From assembly GCA_905221605.1 (NCBI GenBank), contig CAJNDS010002324.1:713501-777500 (forward strand): a stretch of DNA of 64,000 nt, read 5' to 3'. This document shows, one piece after another, positions 1-9,044 of this stretch. Positions within the stretch are counted from its first letter, which is position 1, and each line of letters starts with the position of its first letter. The position numbers and the translations under genes are program-made. A model generated the notes under the pieces. It was not told the DNA's origin, made no database searches, and saw nothing but the letters and a program-made list of their open reading frames with translations. The stretch comes from Symbiodinium natans. Lineage: Eukaryota; Sar; Dinophyceae; Suessiales; Symbiodiniaceae.

Positions 1-160
1 GGTTTAGGGCTAAAACTTAAATTCTGAAACCCTAAACCCGAATCCTTCAACCACGATAGCCGTAAACCCTTAGAATTCTAAACCCTTGTCCACCAACTGC
101 GGCAATCGCAAGGCACTCGCAATTCCTCGAAGTATTCAAAATCCTCCCCTCCCCGGAACT
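1..160. repeat. Degenerate telomere-type repeats
   Basis: Scattered variants of CCCTAAA and TTTAGGG with short unique spacers. No coding segment is convincing here. Confidence 0.6.
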
Positions 161-161
161 C

Positions 162-359
162 TCAACTCGGCACCCGCCTCGCGCCGGCCATGACCTCCTT
201 AGTGGCCCAGGTACCATATCTTTTGAAATAAGAGTACGTAGGGTTTAGAAGGTTTGAAGAACCCAAAAAGGGCAAAAAGGTACCACTGGACGACCAAGCG
301 TCATATTTGGCGATGTCTGCCGGGTTGCCCCCACCGCAGCTGCCAGTAAAGGTGAGCAA
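162..359 (-). CDS. Candidate exon pair, unrecognised protein
   Basis: Read on the minus strand, 293-349 encodes TGSCGGGNPADIAKYDAWSS, a composition that looks coding, and 162-200 continues EVMAGARRVPS to a stop. The two pieces are separated by a foldback element (about 204-292), so the element probably lies in an intron. Candidate exons at 698-800 and 866-978 are on the same strand and could belong to one gene. No family recognised; boundaries inferred. Confidence 0.35.
   Translation of the reverse strand: MLTFTGSCGGGNPADIAKYDAWSSSGTFLPFLGSSNLLNPTYSYFKRYGTWATKEVMAGARRVPS
204..292. mobile_element. Foldback element, family F copy 1
   Basis: Ends with GGTACCATAT and AAAAGGTACCACTGG-like sequence, resembling the element at 23976-24080 (shared ...AAAGGGTACCACTGGGCTACC end). 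Contains an internal TAGGGTTTAGAAGG stretch. Confidence 0.45.
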
Positions 360-697
360 ATTCGGATCGCAGCCTATGCCAGGATGTGCTTAGGGAGCCC
401 TCAGAAAGTGAACCGCCGTAACGGTGTATTTGCCCTTTTTTGGGGCTATATGTGCTAGCAGTGTTTTTCTTTGGGTGCGGGGGGGGGGGGGGGGGGCTTT
501 AGCAAATCCTAGTAAGTATGGACTGGGGGTCCACAGTAAGGGTCTCGGTTGAAAAGTGCTTCAGGTTTCGGGTTTTTGCACAGCCTGCTGCGAAGCTTGA
601 GAGTTGGGCTTCATGCGGCCCTGGCTTGACCAAACACCTGACCAGACCCTAAACCCTAAACCCTAAACCCATATAGGGGAACTCCTACATCTCACTA

Positions 698-800
698 CAC
701 CAAGATCTACGGTGTCCGAGCTGCACTCGTAGCGGATGACCACCTTGGTTGCTCTTGAACTTCCCAAGAAAAGCTTAACTTTGAGCTCCCTTAGTATGAA
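698..800 (-). CDS. Candidate exon, unrecognised
   Basis: Minus-strand open segment ending in TKVVIRYECSSDTVDLG followed by a GT. The peptide has a beta-strand-like, charged/hydrophobic alternation typical of real protein. It sits between telomeric blocks, which would be intronic. Not identified. Confidence 0.35.
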
Positions 801-811
801 GTTAGATGAGC

Positions 812-866
812 CTAAACCCTAAACCCTAAACCCTAAACCCTAAACCCTAAACCCTAAACCCTAAAC
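812..866. repeat. CCCTAAA array
   Basis: About seven perfect or near-perfect tandem CCCTAAA units directly abutting a candidate minus-strand exon. Confidence 0.9.
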
Positions 867-978
867 TTGTAAAGCAATACAGTTGTAGCAAAGTCCCACC
901 GAGCCACGTGGTCGATAGGGTCCGGAGCCATCGCGTCTCCAACGCAGTAGGCTCCCGAGGTCGGTGGGTCGAAGGTCC
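866..978 (-). CDS. Candidate exon, unrecognised
   Basis: Open on the minus strand; encodes TSGAYCVGDAMAPDPIDHVA then RWDFATTVLLYK, with strong third-position C/G preference. It is bordered by telomeric arrays on both sides. No domain recognised. Confidence 0.45.
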
Positions 979-1229
979 TTGTGGATTTTTGGGGGTTTAG
1001 GAGTTTAGGGTTTAGGGTTTAGGGTTTAGGGTTTCGGGTTTAGGGTTTAGGGTTTCGGGGTTGGGGTTTGGGGTTAAGGGCTGAGGGTTTAGAGTTTAGG
1101 GCCACCCTGGTACACGATTGAGGCTTGCAGCTTGGAGTGTCTGAAGGGTTTAGGGCTTTCTTTTCCCTAAACCCTCAACCCTAAACTTCTCAAGGATTGT
1201 TTGTGGTTTTGAAAGCCCACAAGGGTTGC

Positions 1230-1321
1230 GTAGAATTTAAGGCCCTCAGCGACACAGGAACAGATGGGGTACCCTTTCGGCCCGTCCGTTGGCTCAACTT
1301 GGCCAATCCCCTCAAGAGCAA
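1230..1321. other. Open segment between repeats, strand unclear
   Basis: Plus-strand reading gives DTGTDGVPFRPVRWLNLANP followed by a GTGACT donor-like site; the minus strand is also open with plausible composition. Probably an exon but the strand cannot be decided by eye. Confidence 0.3.
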
Positions 1322-1621
1322 GGTGACTAAGGGCCCCACCAAAGGGGTTTAGGGTTCAGGCTTTCGGGTTTAGAGTTTAGGGTTTAGGGGCCTAGGTCCT
1401 GCAAATCAAGAAAGGCTTGGGGTCTAAGCTTTAGGGTTTGTAGGGCTGATGGGTTTTTGGGTTCATGGGGTTCATAGGGTTTATAGGGTTCATAAGGGTT
1501 TGCTGGGTTCATAAGGGGTTTTAAAGGGTTCATAAAGATTTTAGGACAAAGTAGGGTTCGTACGATTCATGGGGTTGTTTAGGGGTTTTAGGGTTGAGAG
1601 TGGCTTATGGGGCTTATAGCA

Positions 1622-1686
1622 GTGCCCTAAACCCTAAACCCTAAACCCTAAACCCTAAACCCTAAACCCTAAACCCTAAACCCTAA
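1622..1686. repeat. CCCTAAA array
   Basis: Nine perfect tandem CCCTAAA units. Confidence 0.95.
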
Positions 1687-1748
1687 AGGCCTTATAGGGT
1701 TGAGGGTTTAAGGGATTGCGTTTTTGTCTTTGCTGTGCCAAGATGCCT

Positions 1749-1816
1749 GCAAAACTTCGCACTGCCCTGCTTGGCGCAAACCTGCCGGAGGCTTCCGCCC
1801 GCCGCTTCCGCATGTG
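1749..1816 (+). CDS. Possible N-terminal exon
   Basis: ATG-initiated plus-strand segment MPAKLRTALLGANLPEASAR..., ending in TGG|GTACTT, a possible donor. The minus strand is open too. Flanked by telomeric arrays. Not identified. Confidence 0.25.
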
Positions 1817-1830
1817 GGTACTTTTCTAGA

Positions 1831-1961
1831 TTAGGGTTTAGGGTTTAGGGTTTAGGGTGTAGTGTTTAGGGTTTAGGGTTTAGGGTTTAGGGTTTAGGGT
1901 TTAGGGTTTAGGGTTTAGGGTTTAGGGTTTAGGGTTTAGGGTTTAGGGTTTAGGGTTTAGG
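1831..1961. repeat. TTTAGGG array
   Basis: About 18 TTTAGGG units with one variant (GTGTAGTG) near the start. Opposite orientation to the array 145 bp upstream, so this is not a terminal telomere. Confidence 0.95.
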
Positions 1962-2353
1962 TAACCCAACACCCTAAACCCTAAACCCCGACTGGTCCCC
2001 TAGAGAGTACGGCACCCTTACAATAAGGGCCCCAAAGAAGGGACCCTATCGTGGACAACTACCCAGGCACCAAAAAGCGACCTATACATGTCCTAGAGCT
2101 GCAACCTAAACCTCAACGCCTTTACAAACCTAACTATAAGCTGTAAGTTTTTTTTAAACTAGAAACACTGGAAACAAGAGAAAGCCCTATGATAAGCCCC
2201 ACATCCACATGCAGGAACCCTAGAATAAGTCCTGTAACTGTAAGCCCTACAAGCCCATGTGAATCCCGCAAGCCCTGCAAACCCCGTAAGCCCGATACAC
2301 CCGAAAGCAAGAACTACCAACACCCTCAATCCTGCACACCCTAAGCTAAAAAA

Positions 2354-2458
2354 AGCTCGCGCACACACGCACACACAAACACTCACTCAGTCGCTCGCTC
2401 GCTCCCTCACTCACTCACACTCGCTCACACTCACTCACTCAATCACGCACGCGCGCGG
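2354..2458. repeat. CA / CACT / CGCT microsatellite
   Basis: Imperfect short tandem repeats (GCACACACGCACACACA, then CACT/CGCT-type units). No gene in 1980-2610. Confidence 0.9.
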
Positions 2459-2618
2459 TGGCTGAACTAGTGTGCGCATGTCATTTTCAGAACGCACGCA
2501 ACACATCTTAATAACACCAAAAAGTAGAGCAAGTAACAAAAAAGAACCAAAAAACAACACAACAACAAAACAAAACAGCACACAACAAAAAGACTGAAGC
2601 AACTCGAACCCCCTCCCT

Positions 2619-2657
2619 CCCCCCCCCCCCCCCCCCAAAAAAAAAAAAAAAAAAAAG
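2619..2657. repeat. Poly-C run joined to poly-A run
   Basis: About 17 C followed directly by about 20 A. The same composite (TnGn on the other strand) recurs at 34706-34760 and 41860-41888. Confidence 0.95.
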
Positions 2658-2840
2658 ACGGCCAGCTGGCAGCGCCGGCCTTCTTCACGCAGAAGCCTTC
2701 CGGTGGCTTCGCGTAGCAAGCCTGGGCCTGCCGTGGGCTCTTTGGTTGCAGGTGTTTTGGGTTTGGGTTTAGGGTTTAGGGAATAAGGTTTAGGATGTCG
2801 GGAGTAGGGTAGGCGGGCGAGCGACGCGACCTGGGTCGAC

Positions 2841-3010
2841 CTGCGCCATTGTGCCATTGAGGTCAAGCGGCTTCAGCGCCCTCCCCCCCACTGGCAGGAG
2901 GTTGTCAGAAGGTTCGAGGAGGGCCAACTGGGCTATGTAGAGTTGGGGGGTTGGGGGGTGGGCCGTCTTCCGCGACAAAAGGCCGGGCTTGTCAACCTCG
3001 GCGCGCAGCC
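2841..3010 (-). CDS. Candidate exon, unrecognised
   Basis: Acceptor-like GTGCAG|G at 3011, then 56 codons in frame, ending ATGGCGCAG|GTCGAC (donor GT). Fragments: LRAEVDKPGLLSRKTAHPP and YIAQLALLEPSDNLLPVGGR. Amphipathic and Leu-rich, good coding bias on this strand. No family recognised. Confidence 0.5.
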
Positions 3011-3055
3011 CTGCACACGGGCCGCCAACACGGAGCACAAGCCCTGCCACGCTGC

Positions 3056-3091
3056 CCCCCTCCCCCCCCCCCCCCCCCCCCCCCCCCCCCA
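3056..3091. repeat. Poly-C tract
   Basis: Nearly uninterrupted run of about 33 C residues. Confidence 0.95.
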
Positions 3092-3235
3092 CACTTGTCC
3101 GCAATCACTTTTCCGGGATGCAGTTGGAAGGACATGGCAGACCTTCAAAACCCAAAAACCTAAACCCTGCACCTTATCATGAACCGTAAACCCTAAACCC
3201 CAAACCCTAAACCCTCAACCCTCAACCCTAAACCC

Positions 3236-3319
3236 TGCCTCGCCACCGAACCCGCCGGCGAACTGGCAGCTGAGGAAATCTCCACTGCGCGGCTGTTTGA
3301 CGCAGTCCCGCGCTCCTGA
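3236..3319 (+). CDS. Candidate terminal exon, unrecognised
   Basis: Plus-strand segment LATEPAGELAAEEISTARLF... ending in a TGA. Ala/Glu-rich helix-like peptide. Preceded by telomeric repeats. Too short to identify. Confidence 0.3.
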   Translation, partial: CLATEPAGELAAEEISTARLFDAVPRS

Positions 3320-3408
3320 GATTTGGGTTTAGGGTTTAGGGTTTGGGGTTTAGGGTTTAGGGTTTCGGGTTTAGGGTTGAGGGTTCAGGGTTCATAGGGT
3401 TTAAGGTT

Positions 3409-3503
3409 GGGATGTTCCCCACTATACGAACAGTCCTTCATGGGGATGAACATAGGGGTGCCTAAATCCCTACTAAGGACTGTCAGTGTAAGGGGTGACA
3501 TCC
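3409..3503. mobile_element. Foldback element, family A copy 1
   Basis: Terminal inverted repeats GGGATGTTCCCC... / ...GGGGTGACATCCC, with an inner ACAGTCCTT/AAGGACTGT pair. Flanked on both sides by AAGGTT, a likely 6-bp target duplication. Other copies: 6596, 24277, 37243. Confidence 0.85.
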
Positions 3504-3509
3504 CAAGGT

Positions 3510-4335
3510 TTATGGGACTTCAGGGTTTGAGAGTTTTAGGGCTGCTGAGACGTAGGTTTTCAGGTTTTAGGGCTTTAGGGTTTCAGGGATTTTGGGAGTT
3601 TTTCTAGGGCTCCAAGTATGCGCTCTTCAGTTGGGTCACTTGTTATATAGCCCTTATATGCACTATATAATAAGGGCCCATACTTCGGATCCCTATCAAC
3701 AAGCGTAAGGGGCCCTACTAAGGGTCCATGGTGCCAGCGTTAGGTTTGTGTAGGTTTTTTGGGTCTTAGGGCCTTAGGGGCTTCCGCGGCTTTGGGCCTT
3801 ATTGGCTTTAGGGTTTGCAGCGTTAGCGCTTCTGGGGGCTTCTGGGCTGAGCTTTCAAGGAAGGCTGACAAAGCGCATTTAAGCCGTTAACGTCCTTAAA
3901 GCACTAAGCCGAGCCCACCCACAAACCCCCAAGCCGGCCCAAAGGAATCTCTGTGGCAGTTTTCTAGATCACCGTCCTATTAGGGTTTGGCGTTTAGGGC
4001 TTAGGGTTTCGGGCTAAGGTTTGGGGTTTTGGGTGTAGGGTTTGGGGTTCGGTTCGGGGTTCGGGAGGAGGGAGGACACCCCAAAAAGGGGACCCTGATT
4101 GAGAGAGAGCTGCCAACAGAGCTGAGACTTCGGGGGCCCAATACCTTCTTCCTATGAAACCTACTTGGGTCACTTGGGACCCTAAGCCCTAAGCCCTAAG
4201 CCCTAAGCCCTAAATCCTAAACCCTAAATTCTACACTCCACACCCTAGACCCTAGCCCTAAACCCTAAACCCTAAACCCCAAACCCACAACCCTAAACCA
4301 TAAACCCTGAACCCTAGTCCTTAAAGGCCCTAAAA
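3510..4335. other. Gene-poor stretch
   Basis: Unique sequence with telomere-type variants (GGGTTTAGGG, CCCTAAGCCCTAAG at 4180-4320). No exon I can support. Confidence 0.5.
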
Positions 4336-4344
4336 GCCATGCCA

Positions 4345-4447
4345 CGTCTGCTCTTGGCCCAGCAGGTTGTGTCGTCGGTGTTGTTGAGGTCTTGGCCGGT
4401 GCACGAGTTGCACCTTGGGAGTTCGAGTTCTTGGTGGAAGCAACAGG
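4345..4447 (-). CDS. Candidate Cys-rich exon
   Basis: Minus strand reads CCFHQELELPRCNSCTGQDL and ends with DDTTCWAKSR: five or more cysteines with Asp/Asn between them, like a small disulfide-rich extracellular module. Followed in the gene direction by telomeric repeats. Family not identified. Confidence 0.4.
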
Positions 4448-4506
4448 GGCTTAGAGGGCTTAGGGTTTAGGATTTAGGGCTAGGGTTTAGGGGGTTTCGG
4501 AGGGCT

Positions 4507-4603
4507 TTGCGAGTTTCGTCCAGGGTTTTGTGTGACTTGTGCACTTCTTTGTGCTTCTCGGCAGCCCTTATCATGATGGACTGCAGCTTCTTTGGTGATG
4601 GGG
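4507..4603 (-). CDS. Candidate exon, charged helix
   Basis: Minus strand reads PPSPKKLQSIMIRAAEKHKE then VHKSHKTLDETRK, a Lys-rich amphipathic helix with coding-like codon choice. Flanked by telomeric repeats at 4440-4500 and 4606-4680. Confidence 0.45.
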
Positions 4604-5296
4604 GGCCCTAAACCCTAAACCCTAAATCCTAAACCCTGAAAAACCCTAAACCCTAAACCCTAAAAACCCCAAACCCTAGCTGCGAGCCTCGCAAAAGTTT
4701 CTTAAACCAACTCGAAGCCCGAGACTCGATACCCCAAACCCTGCACGTCACCGGGTTGGGGAAAGCATCTTAAAGGGTTTTAGGGTTTAGGGTTTAGGGT
4801 TTAGGGCTTATCATGGGTTCCCCTACTACACCTCTAGACTACCCCCCCCCCCCCCCCGTAGGTTCTCCCCATAAGTAAGGCTATTTAGGGATAATTCAAG
4901 CCTAATTAAGGTCATTTAAGGGGGGAACCTACGGAGGGGTCGTAGGGGAAGACAAGGACAAGATAATGCGGCGAGTTCGGACAATGACCTACAGAAAACT
5001 ACAAAAAGTCTCAACGTCCTTATCGCCATACATCGCAGCTCTTATCATCCTTAAACAAACCATATTCTAAGTTTCTGGAGGTTGTTTTTGAACACATGCT
5101 TTCTCAAGGCAAGTCCAAGCCTCAAACCCTGAACCCCACACCCTCTAAATCCCCAAACTCGAAGTCCTAGGCTCTCTACCGCCCGAGGAGACTTTGAAGT
5201 AAGAGCTACTGCTATACAAATACTCGGGCCAACGTTGAAGTAGGGTGAAACGGTTCTTACATGAGGGCCTTTGTAACCTATGTCTCTATCCTTTGA

Positions 5297-5472
5297 ACTC
5301 CCCTGAGCCCTTATTCCTAAACCCTAAACCCTAAGCCTAAACCCCAAACCCCAAACCCCAAACCCCAAGCCCCAAGCCCCAAACCCCAAACCCCAAACCC
5401 CAAACCCCAAACCCCAAACCCCAAACCCCAAACCCCAAACCCCAAACCCCAAACCCTAAACCCTAAACCCTA
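5297..5472. repeat. CCCCAAA-variant telomeric array
   Basis: About 25 heptamers, the middle ~20 being the variant CCCCAAA and the ends CCCTAAA. The rest of 4606-5470 holds scattered repeats and no exon I can support. Confidence 0.95.
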
Positions 5473-5582
5473 CACCTTCACGGGAGCCAACGCCGAGACA
5501 CTTGCCGCCGTCGTTGCTATCGGGGAAGCACTGGGTGCTCCTCGGCCGAATTCAAACCAGCTCCAAGGCCATGTAACTAGGC

Positions 5583-5669
5583 CCCCTAAACCCTAAACCC
5601 TAAACCCTAAACCCTAAACCCTAAACCCTAAACCCTAAACCCTAAACCCTAAACCCTAAACCCTAAACC
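5583..5669. repeat. CCCTAAA array
   Basis: Twelve tandem CCCTAAA units. The unique islands on either side (5475-5575 and 5670-5750) are open but undecidable as to strand. Confidence 0.95.
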
Positions 5670-5749
5670 CTTGCAAGCCCAACACCGCACTGTTTCTGTC
5701 GGGCTTCCGCGCCGTAAACTCTGTGTCGTCGTTGCAGGTGTCCTGGGCT

Positions 5750-7530
5750 ACACTACATAATTTCAATCCGAAACTCTTACTGCCCTAAGGCTCTTAGGGT
5801 TTAGGCTTTGGGGTCTCTTTTTAGGGTTTTCACATGAGGTTTTGTTTTGGGCTATGTTGAGCCTAAGGGTTAGGGGGTTTTGAGCGTGCATAGAGTTAAG
5901 GAATTCACGTTTCACAAGGGGTCTTAGGTTCAGGGCTCTTCTTGCCCTATCGGCCGTAAAGCCAAGAGAGTTCTGAGAACTTTACAGCATACAGGGAGGT
6001 TGCATGGCCTGGCCGGGTTTCGGCTTTTGACATGAAGTTAGTGGGTTAAAGGGAAGATCCGAAGTGGAACTCTTTGGGTATAAGGCGTAAGGCTTAGGAT
6101 TTGGGGCACAGGGTTCAGGGCTTAGGGAACACATGCACGCAAGACTTGAAGTAGAGGGAATCTCATCCAAGCAAGGGGCGCTTGAAGGTAGTGGGGATTG
6201 GTGGGCATAGTGCCCGTGAATGCTGGAGTGCAGCACACCGGGCCGGGACGAAACCGAAGAACGACGTCATGTGAGGCTTAGGGAACCAGGCACGCACATA
6301 TGGGTAGTGAAGTACGGCACCTTACCAAAAAACTCACAAAAGGAATCCTAATTTAGAGAACTACCAAACTGGTCTTGGCAAATCTTAGCACAAAGTTCGG
6401 GAATGAGGGCCATAGAGGTGTTTAGGGTTAGAGAAGTGGGTCGTATTTGGGGTCGGAGGCGTTTTGGGTTGGGGGAAGGGTGGGGGGATGAACGCCTCAA
6501 AACCCAGTTACGCCCTAAACCTTAAAACGCTAAACCCTAAACTACCCAAACCCTACACCCTAAAGCCTCAACTAAAAAAAACACAACAACAGCTTGGGAT
6601 GTTCCCCCTTATACTAACAGTGTTTAATAGGGAATATAAGAGGGGTTACTATAATCCCTCTTTGAGGACTGTTAGTATAAGGCGGAACATCCCAACCTGA
6701 AACTCCTGAACCCTAAACCCTAAACCCCCCTAGCCGGCCCTGCATGCGTGCGATTGGCCAAGTCGACGGTCTGCAAGCGACGCGACCAGGTCCAGCCATG
6801 AGTTTTGTTCGACCACTCCACCTACAGCTTAGGGTTTTTAGGGTTTAGGGTTTTAGGGTTTAAGTTTAGGGTTTTAGGGCTTTAGGGTTTTAGGGTTTTT
6901 TAGGGTTTTAGGGTTTTAGGGTTTCAGGGTTTTAGGGTTTAGGGTGACAGAGAAAGAGGGCGAGAGTGAGAACCGCGAGGGTGAGGGTGAGCCAGAATGA
7001 GAAGAAGAGCGAGAGAGAGGGGAGAGAGAGAGAGAGAGGACATGAACAAGTCCAACACGAACTAGACCTCCTGTCCTCCCAAACAACACAGACAAACCTG
7101 AAGCCCCCCCTAAATGCCCACCAACTTCCACCCTCCTCCCCTCCCCCCCAAAAAAAATGAAATAAAAGGAAAGATAGAATAACAAACGAAGCCTGCAGAC
7201 CCTCAACGCCTAAATCTCCTGCTTGTCACGGCTGTAGGCTGAGGTTCAGGAGATGTAGTTGCCGAGGTTGTGGGCTCTAGGGTTGAGGGTGTCGGGACCC
7301 AGTGAGTATTAGAGGAGATGCCGCTTAAGCCCTCCGAGGGGAACCCCGAAGTAGGGTGTAGGGTGTAGCTTAAACGGCTGTATATGAGCCCCAAACTTTC
7401 CATGCCTTCAAGGCCCCCCCCCCCCCCCCAAGACGACACCCCCGGCAAGTTGGTAGACTGTAAGCCCCAGCCCTAATCTCAATAACCCTAAACCCGAAAC
7501 CCTAACCCCCGCCCCCCCGGCCCAAACAAA
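5750..7530. other. Gene-poor stretch
   Basis: Telomere-type degenerate repeats (strong at 6830-6945), a GAGA-rich patch (6950-7040), one foldback element (6596-6693). A Ser/Thr/Pro-rich minus-strand frame at 7210-7330 (SSNTHWVPTPSTLEPTTSAT) may be an exon but is low-complexity. Confidence 0.4.
6596..6693. mobile_element. Foldback element, family A copy 2
   Basis: GGGATGTTCCCCCTTATACT... paired with ...AGTATAAGGCGGAACATCCC; near-perfect ~20-bp inverted ends. No clear target duplication seen. Confidence 0.85.
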
Positions 7531-7533
7531 AAA

Positions 7534-7672
7534 CTGCGCATGGGCGCAGGCTTTTGAAAACCTGAACACAAGCCAAGGCACGTCAGACTCCCAATCATCC
7601 AAACGGCGGACAACCTCGCCGTCCTCGGTGGACAAGGTGGGGCTAAGGGCTGAAGGTTCAAGGTCTAGAACC
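7534..7672 (-). CDS. Candidate exon, unrecognised
   Basis: Minus-strand reading LDLEPSALSPTLSTEDGEVV, then RRLDDWESDVPWLVFRFSKA, ending GCGCAG. Acidic and aromatic residues and codon choice look like real protein. No family recognised. Confidence 0.5.
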
Positions 7673-7737
7673 CTCAGCCCCAAACCCTATTCCCGAAACC
7701 CTAGACCCTAAACCCTAAATTCCAAACCCTAAGGGCT

Positions 7738-7925
7738 CAATGTTTGTAGGTTCATGGTACGTATTATGATAACTGTACTTAAAGGGGTTTAGGGTTTAGG
7801 GTTTAAAAAGTGTAGGGTTTAGGATTACTGTACTCATAACCATATTAGGGCACTTAAGGGGCTTATAAGTGTGGGTTGTAAGTACAGTTGCAATTGGCTA
7901 ACCTCCAGGCAATGTTTGTAGGTTC
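7738..7925. mobile_element. Foldback element, family B copy 1, with internal telomeric repeats
   Basis: GTAGGTTCATGGTAC... and ...GGCTAACCTCC ends; inner AACTGTACTTA/TAAGTACAGTT. The 16-mer CAATGTTTGTAGGTTC occurs at both borders. A short TTTAGGG run sits inside. Confidence 0.6.
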
Positions 7926-7986
7926 CGTTCAGGGTTTTCTTCGGGCCTGGGATGTGTTGAAGATGGGTGTCCCACGTTTCGCTTCA

Positions 7987-8100
7987 AGGGTTTGGGGTTT
8001 AGGGTTTAGGGCTTGGGGTTTAGGGTTTGGGGTTTAGGGTTTGGGGTTTGGGGTTTAGGGTTTAGGGTTTGGGGTTTAGGGTTTGGGGTTTCGCGTTTGG
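7987..8100. repeat. TTTAGGG/TTTGGGG mixed array
   Basis: Alternating GGGTTTA and GGGTTTG heptamers, about 16 units. Confidence 0.9.
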
Positions 8101-8105
8101 GGGCT

Positions 8106-8217
8106 TACAGTAAAGTCCAGAAAGTTGGAACATGGTTTAAGGATGATTAGAGCTGGGATTCTCTTTAGTTCACCTTTTGGGTTATGGGATGTTCCAACTT
8201 TTTGGAGTCTACCGTAG
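8106..8217. mobile_element. Foldback element, family J
   Basis: GTCCAGAAAGTTGGAACAT near the left end pairs with ATGTTCCAACTTTTTGGAGT near the right end; flanking TACAGTA/TACCGTA extend the symmetry. Confidence 0.75.
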
Positions 8218-8287
8218 CTGCTCGATGTGGAACATCACATGGCCAGCGCTCTCAAACAAACACGCTTTGGGGAGGCCGCTACCACCT

Positions 8288-8399
8288 CCTATTACTTGCT
8301 GAAGAACCCCCCCCAAGAAAATGAAAAATGTGCTTTCTTAAAAGGGCAATATGGGGATTACTATCTTTCATTATATGGAGGTTCTTAAGCCAATAGTAG
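8288..8399. mobile_element. Foldback element, family G copy 1
   Basis: CCTATTACTTGCTGAAGAACC at the left pairs with GGTTCTTAAGCCAATAGTAG at the right. Adjacent to a minus-strand donor GTAAGG (8410), so probably the body of an intron. Family also at 18568 and 31375. Confidence 0.7.
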
Positions 8400-8410
8400 T
8401 ATTTCCTTAC

Positions 8411-8482
8411 ACTCAGGGTATCCGAAAAAGGACTGCATTCTAGCGAGCTGAAATTGCTGTCACCCCCAGGCTGCCACACAGC
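8411..8482 (-). CDS. Candidate exon, unrecognised
   Basis: Minus strand WQPGGDSNFSSLECSPFSDT ending CTGAGT|GTAAGG, a strong donor; the following intron contains the family G foldback. Not identified. Confidence 0.4.
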
Positions 8483-8689
8483 CTATACCCATGCGGAGGT
8501 TCTTTACAATAGTTTAGAGTTAGGCTTTAGGGTCTAGGGTTTAGGGCAGGTCCTTCGTTCTGAGGGCCTGGGTTTCTAGTCTGAAGCTACAGAGGGACGA
8601 CTTGAGCATGAACAAAAAACATCCGTGTAAATCGAAGCCATCTGCTTTGGGGCTCTAGCAACCAAATTACTAAGTCACTGGAAGAATTA

Positions 8690-8775
8690 GGATGGCCCTT
8701 GCAACCCTCTGAAAAATGTATTCTGAAGATGATCCTCTTAAACCCACCAAGAAACAGTGTCCCGTGAGGGCCTAC
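8690..8775. mobile_element. Foldback-type element, family E copy 1
   Basis: Starts GATGGCCCTT and ends AGGGCCTAC; followed by CTAG and preceded by TTAG. Shares CCCTCTGAAAAA and GATCCTCTTAAACCC with the copies at 25570, 25789 and 39046. On the minus strand it begins with GTAGGC, a ready-made donor. Confidence 0.8.
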
Positions 8776-8804
8776 CTAGAGAATGGGGAATGAGTTTTTA
8801 CAGT

Positions 8805-8886
8805 TCGGGGCCAGGCATCATCGTCATCCACATCATCATCCGGATCTTCCGGATCGTCCGCCTCGTCGTCCTCCTTATTCCTGCAG
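8805..8886 (-). CDS. Candidate acidic exon
   Basis: Minus strand reads NKEDDEADDPEDPDDDVDDD, an acidic run. The plus strand is an Ile/Val string and is less likely. Function cannot be inferred. Confidence 0.3.
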
Positions 8887-9044
8887 CAAAAGCCCTTAAA
8901 CCCGAAGATTTAAAGTCAAGCTGGCCGATCCTTGGTAGCGAATGAGGGAATGACGGCCCTGTATACTCCCGTAAAGTGTATATACATATATATATATATG
9001 TGAGAGGGACCTTTTGGGTCCATTTCACGTATATCACTTGTATG

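Noticed and set aside
2159-2866. Cys/Val-rich and Phe-rich frames
   Set aside because: They come from CA-type microsatellites and the C/A homopolymer runs.
7203-7448. Ser/Thr/Pro-rich protein
   Set aside because: Low complexity and no splice or family support beyond a short patch; kept only as a remark.
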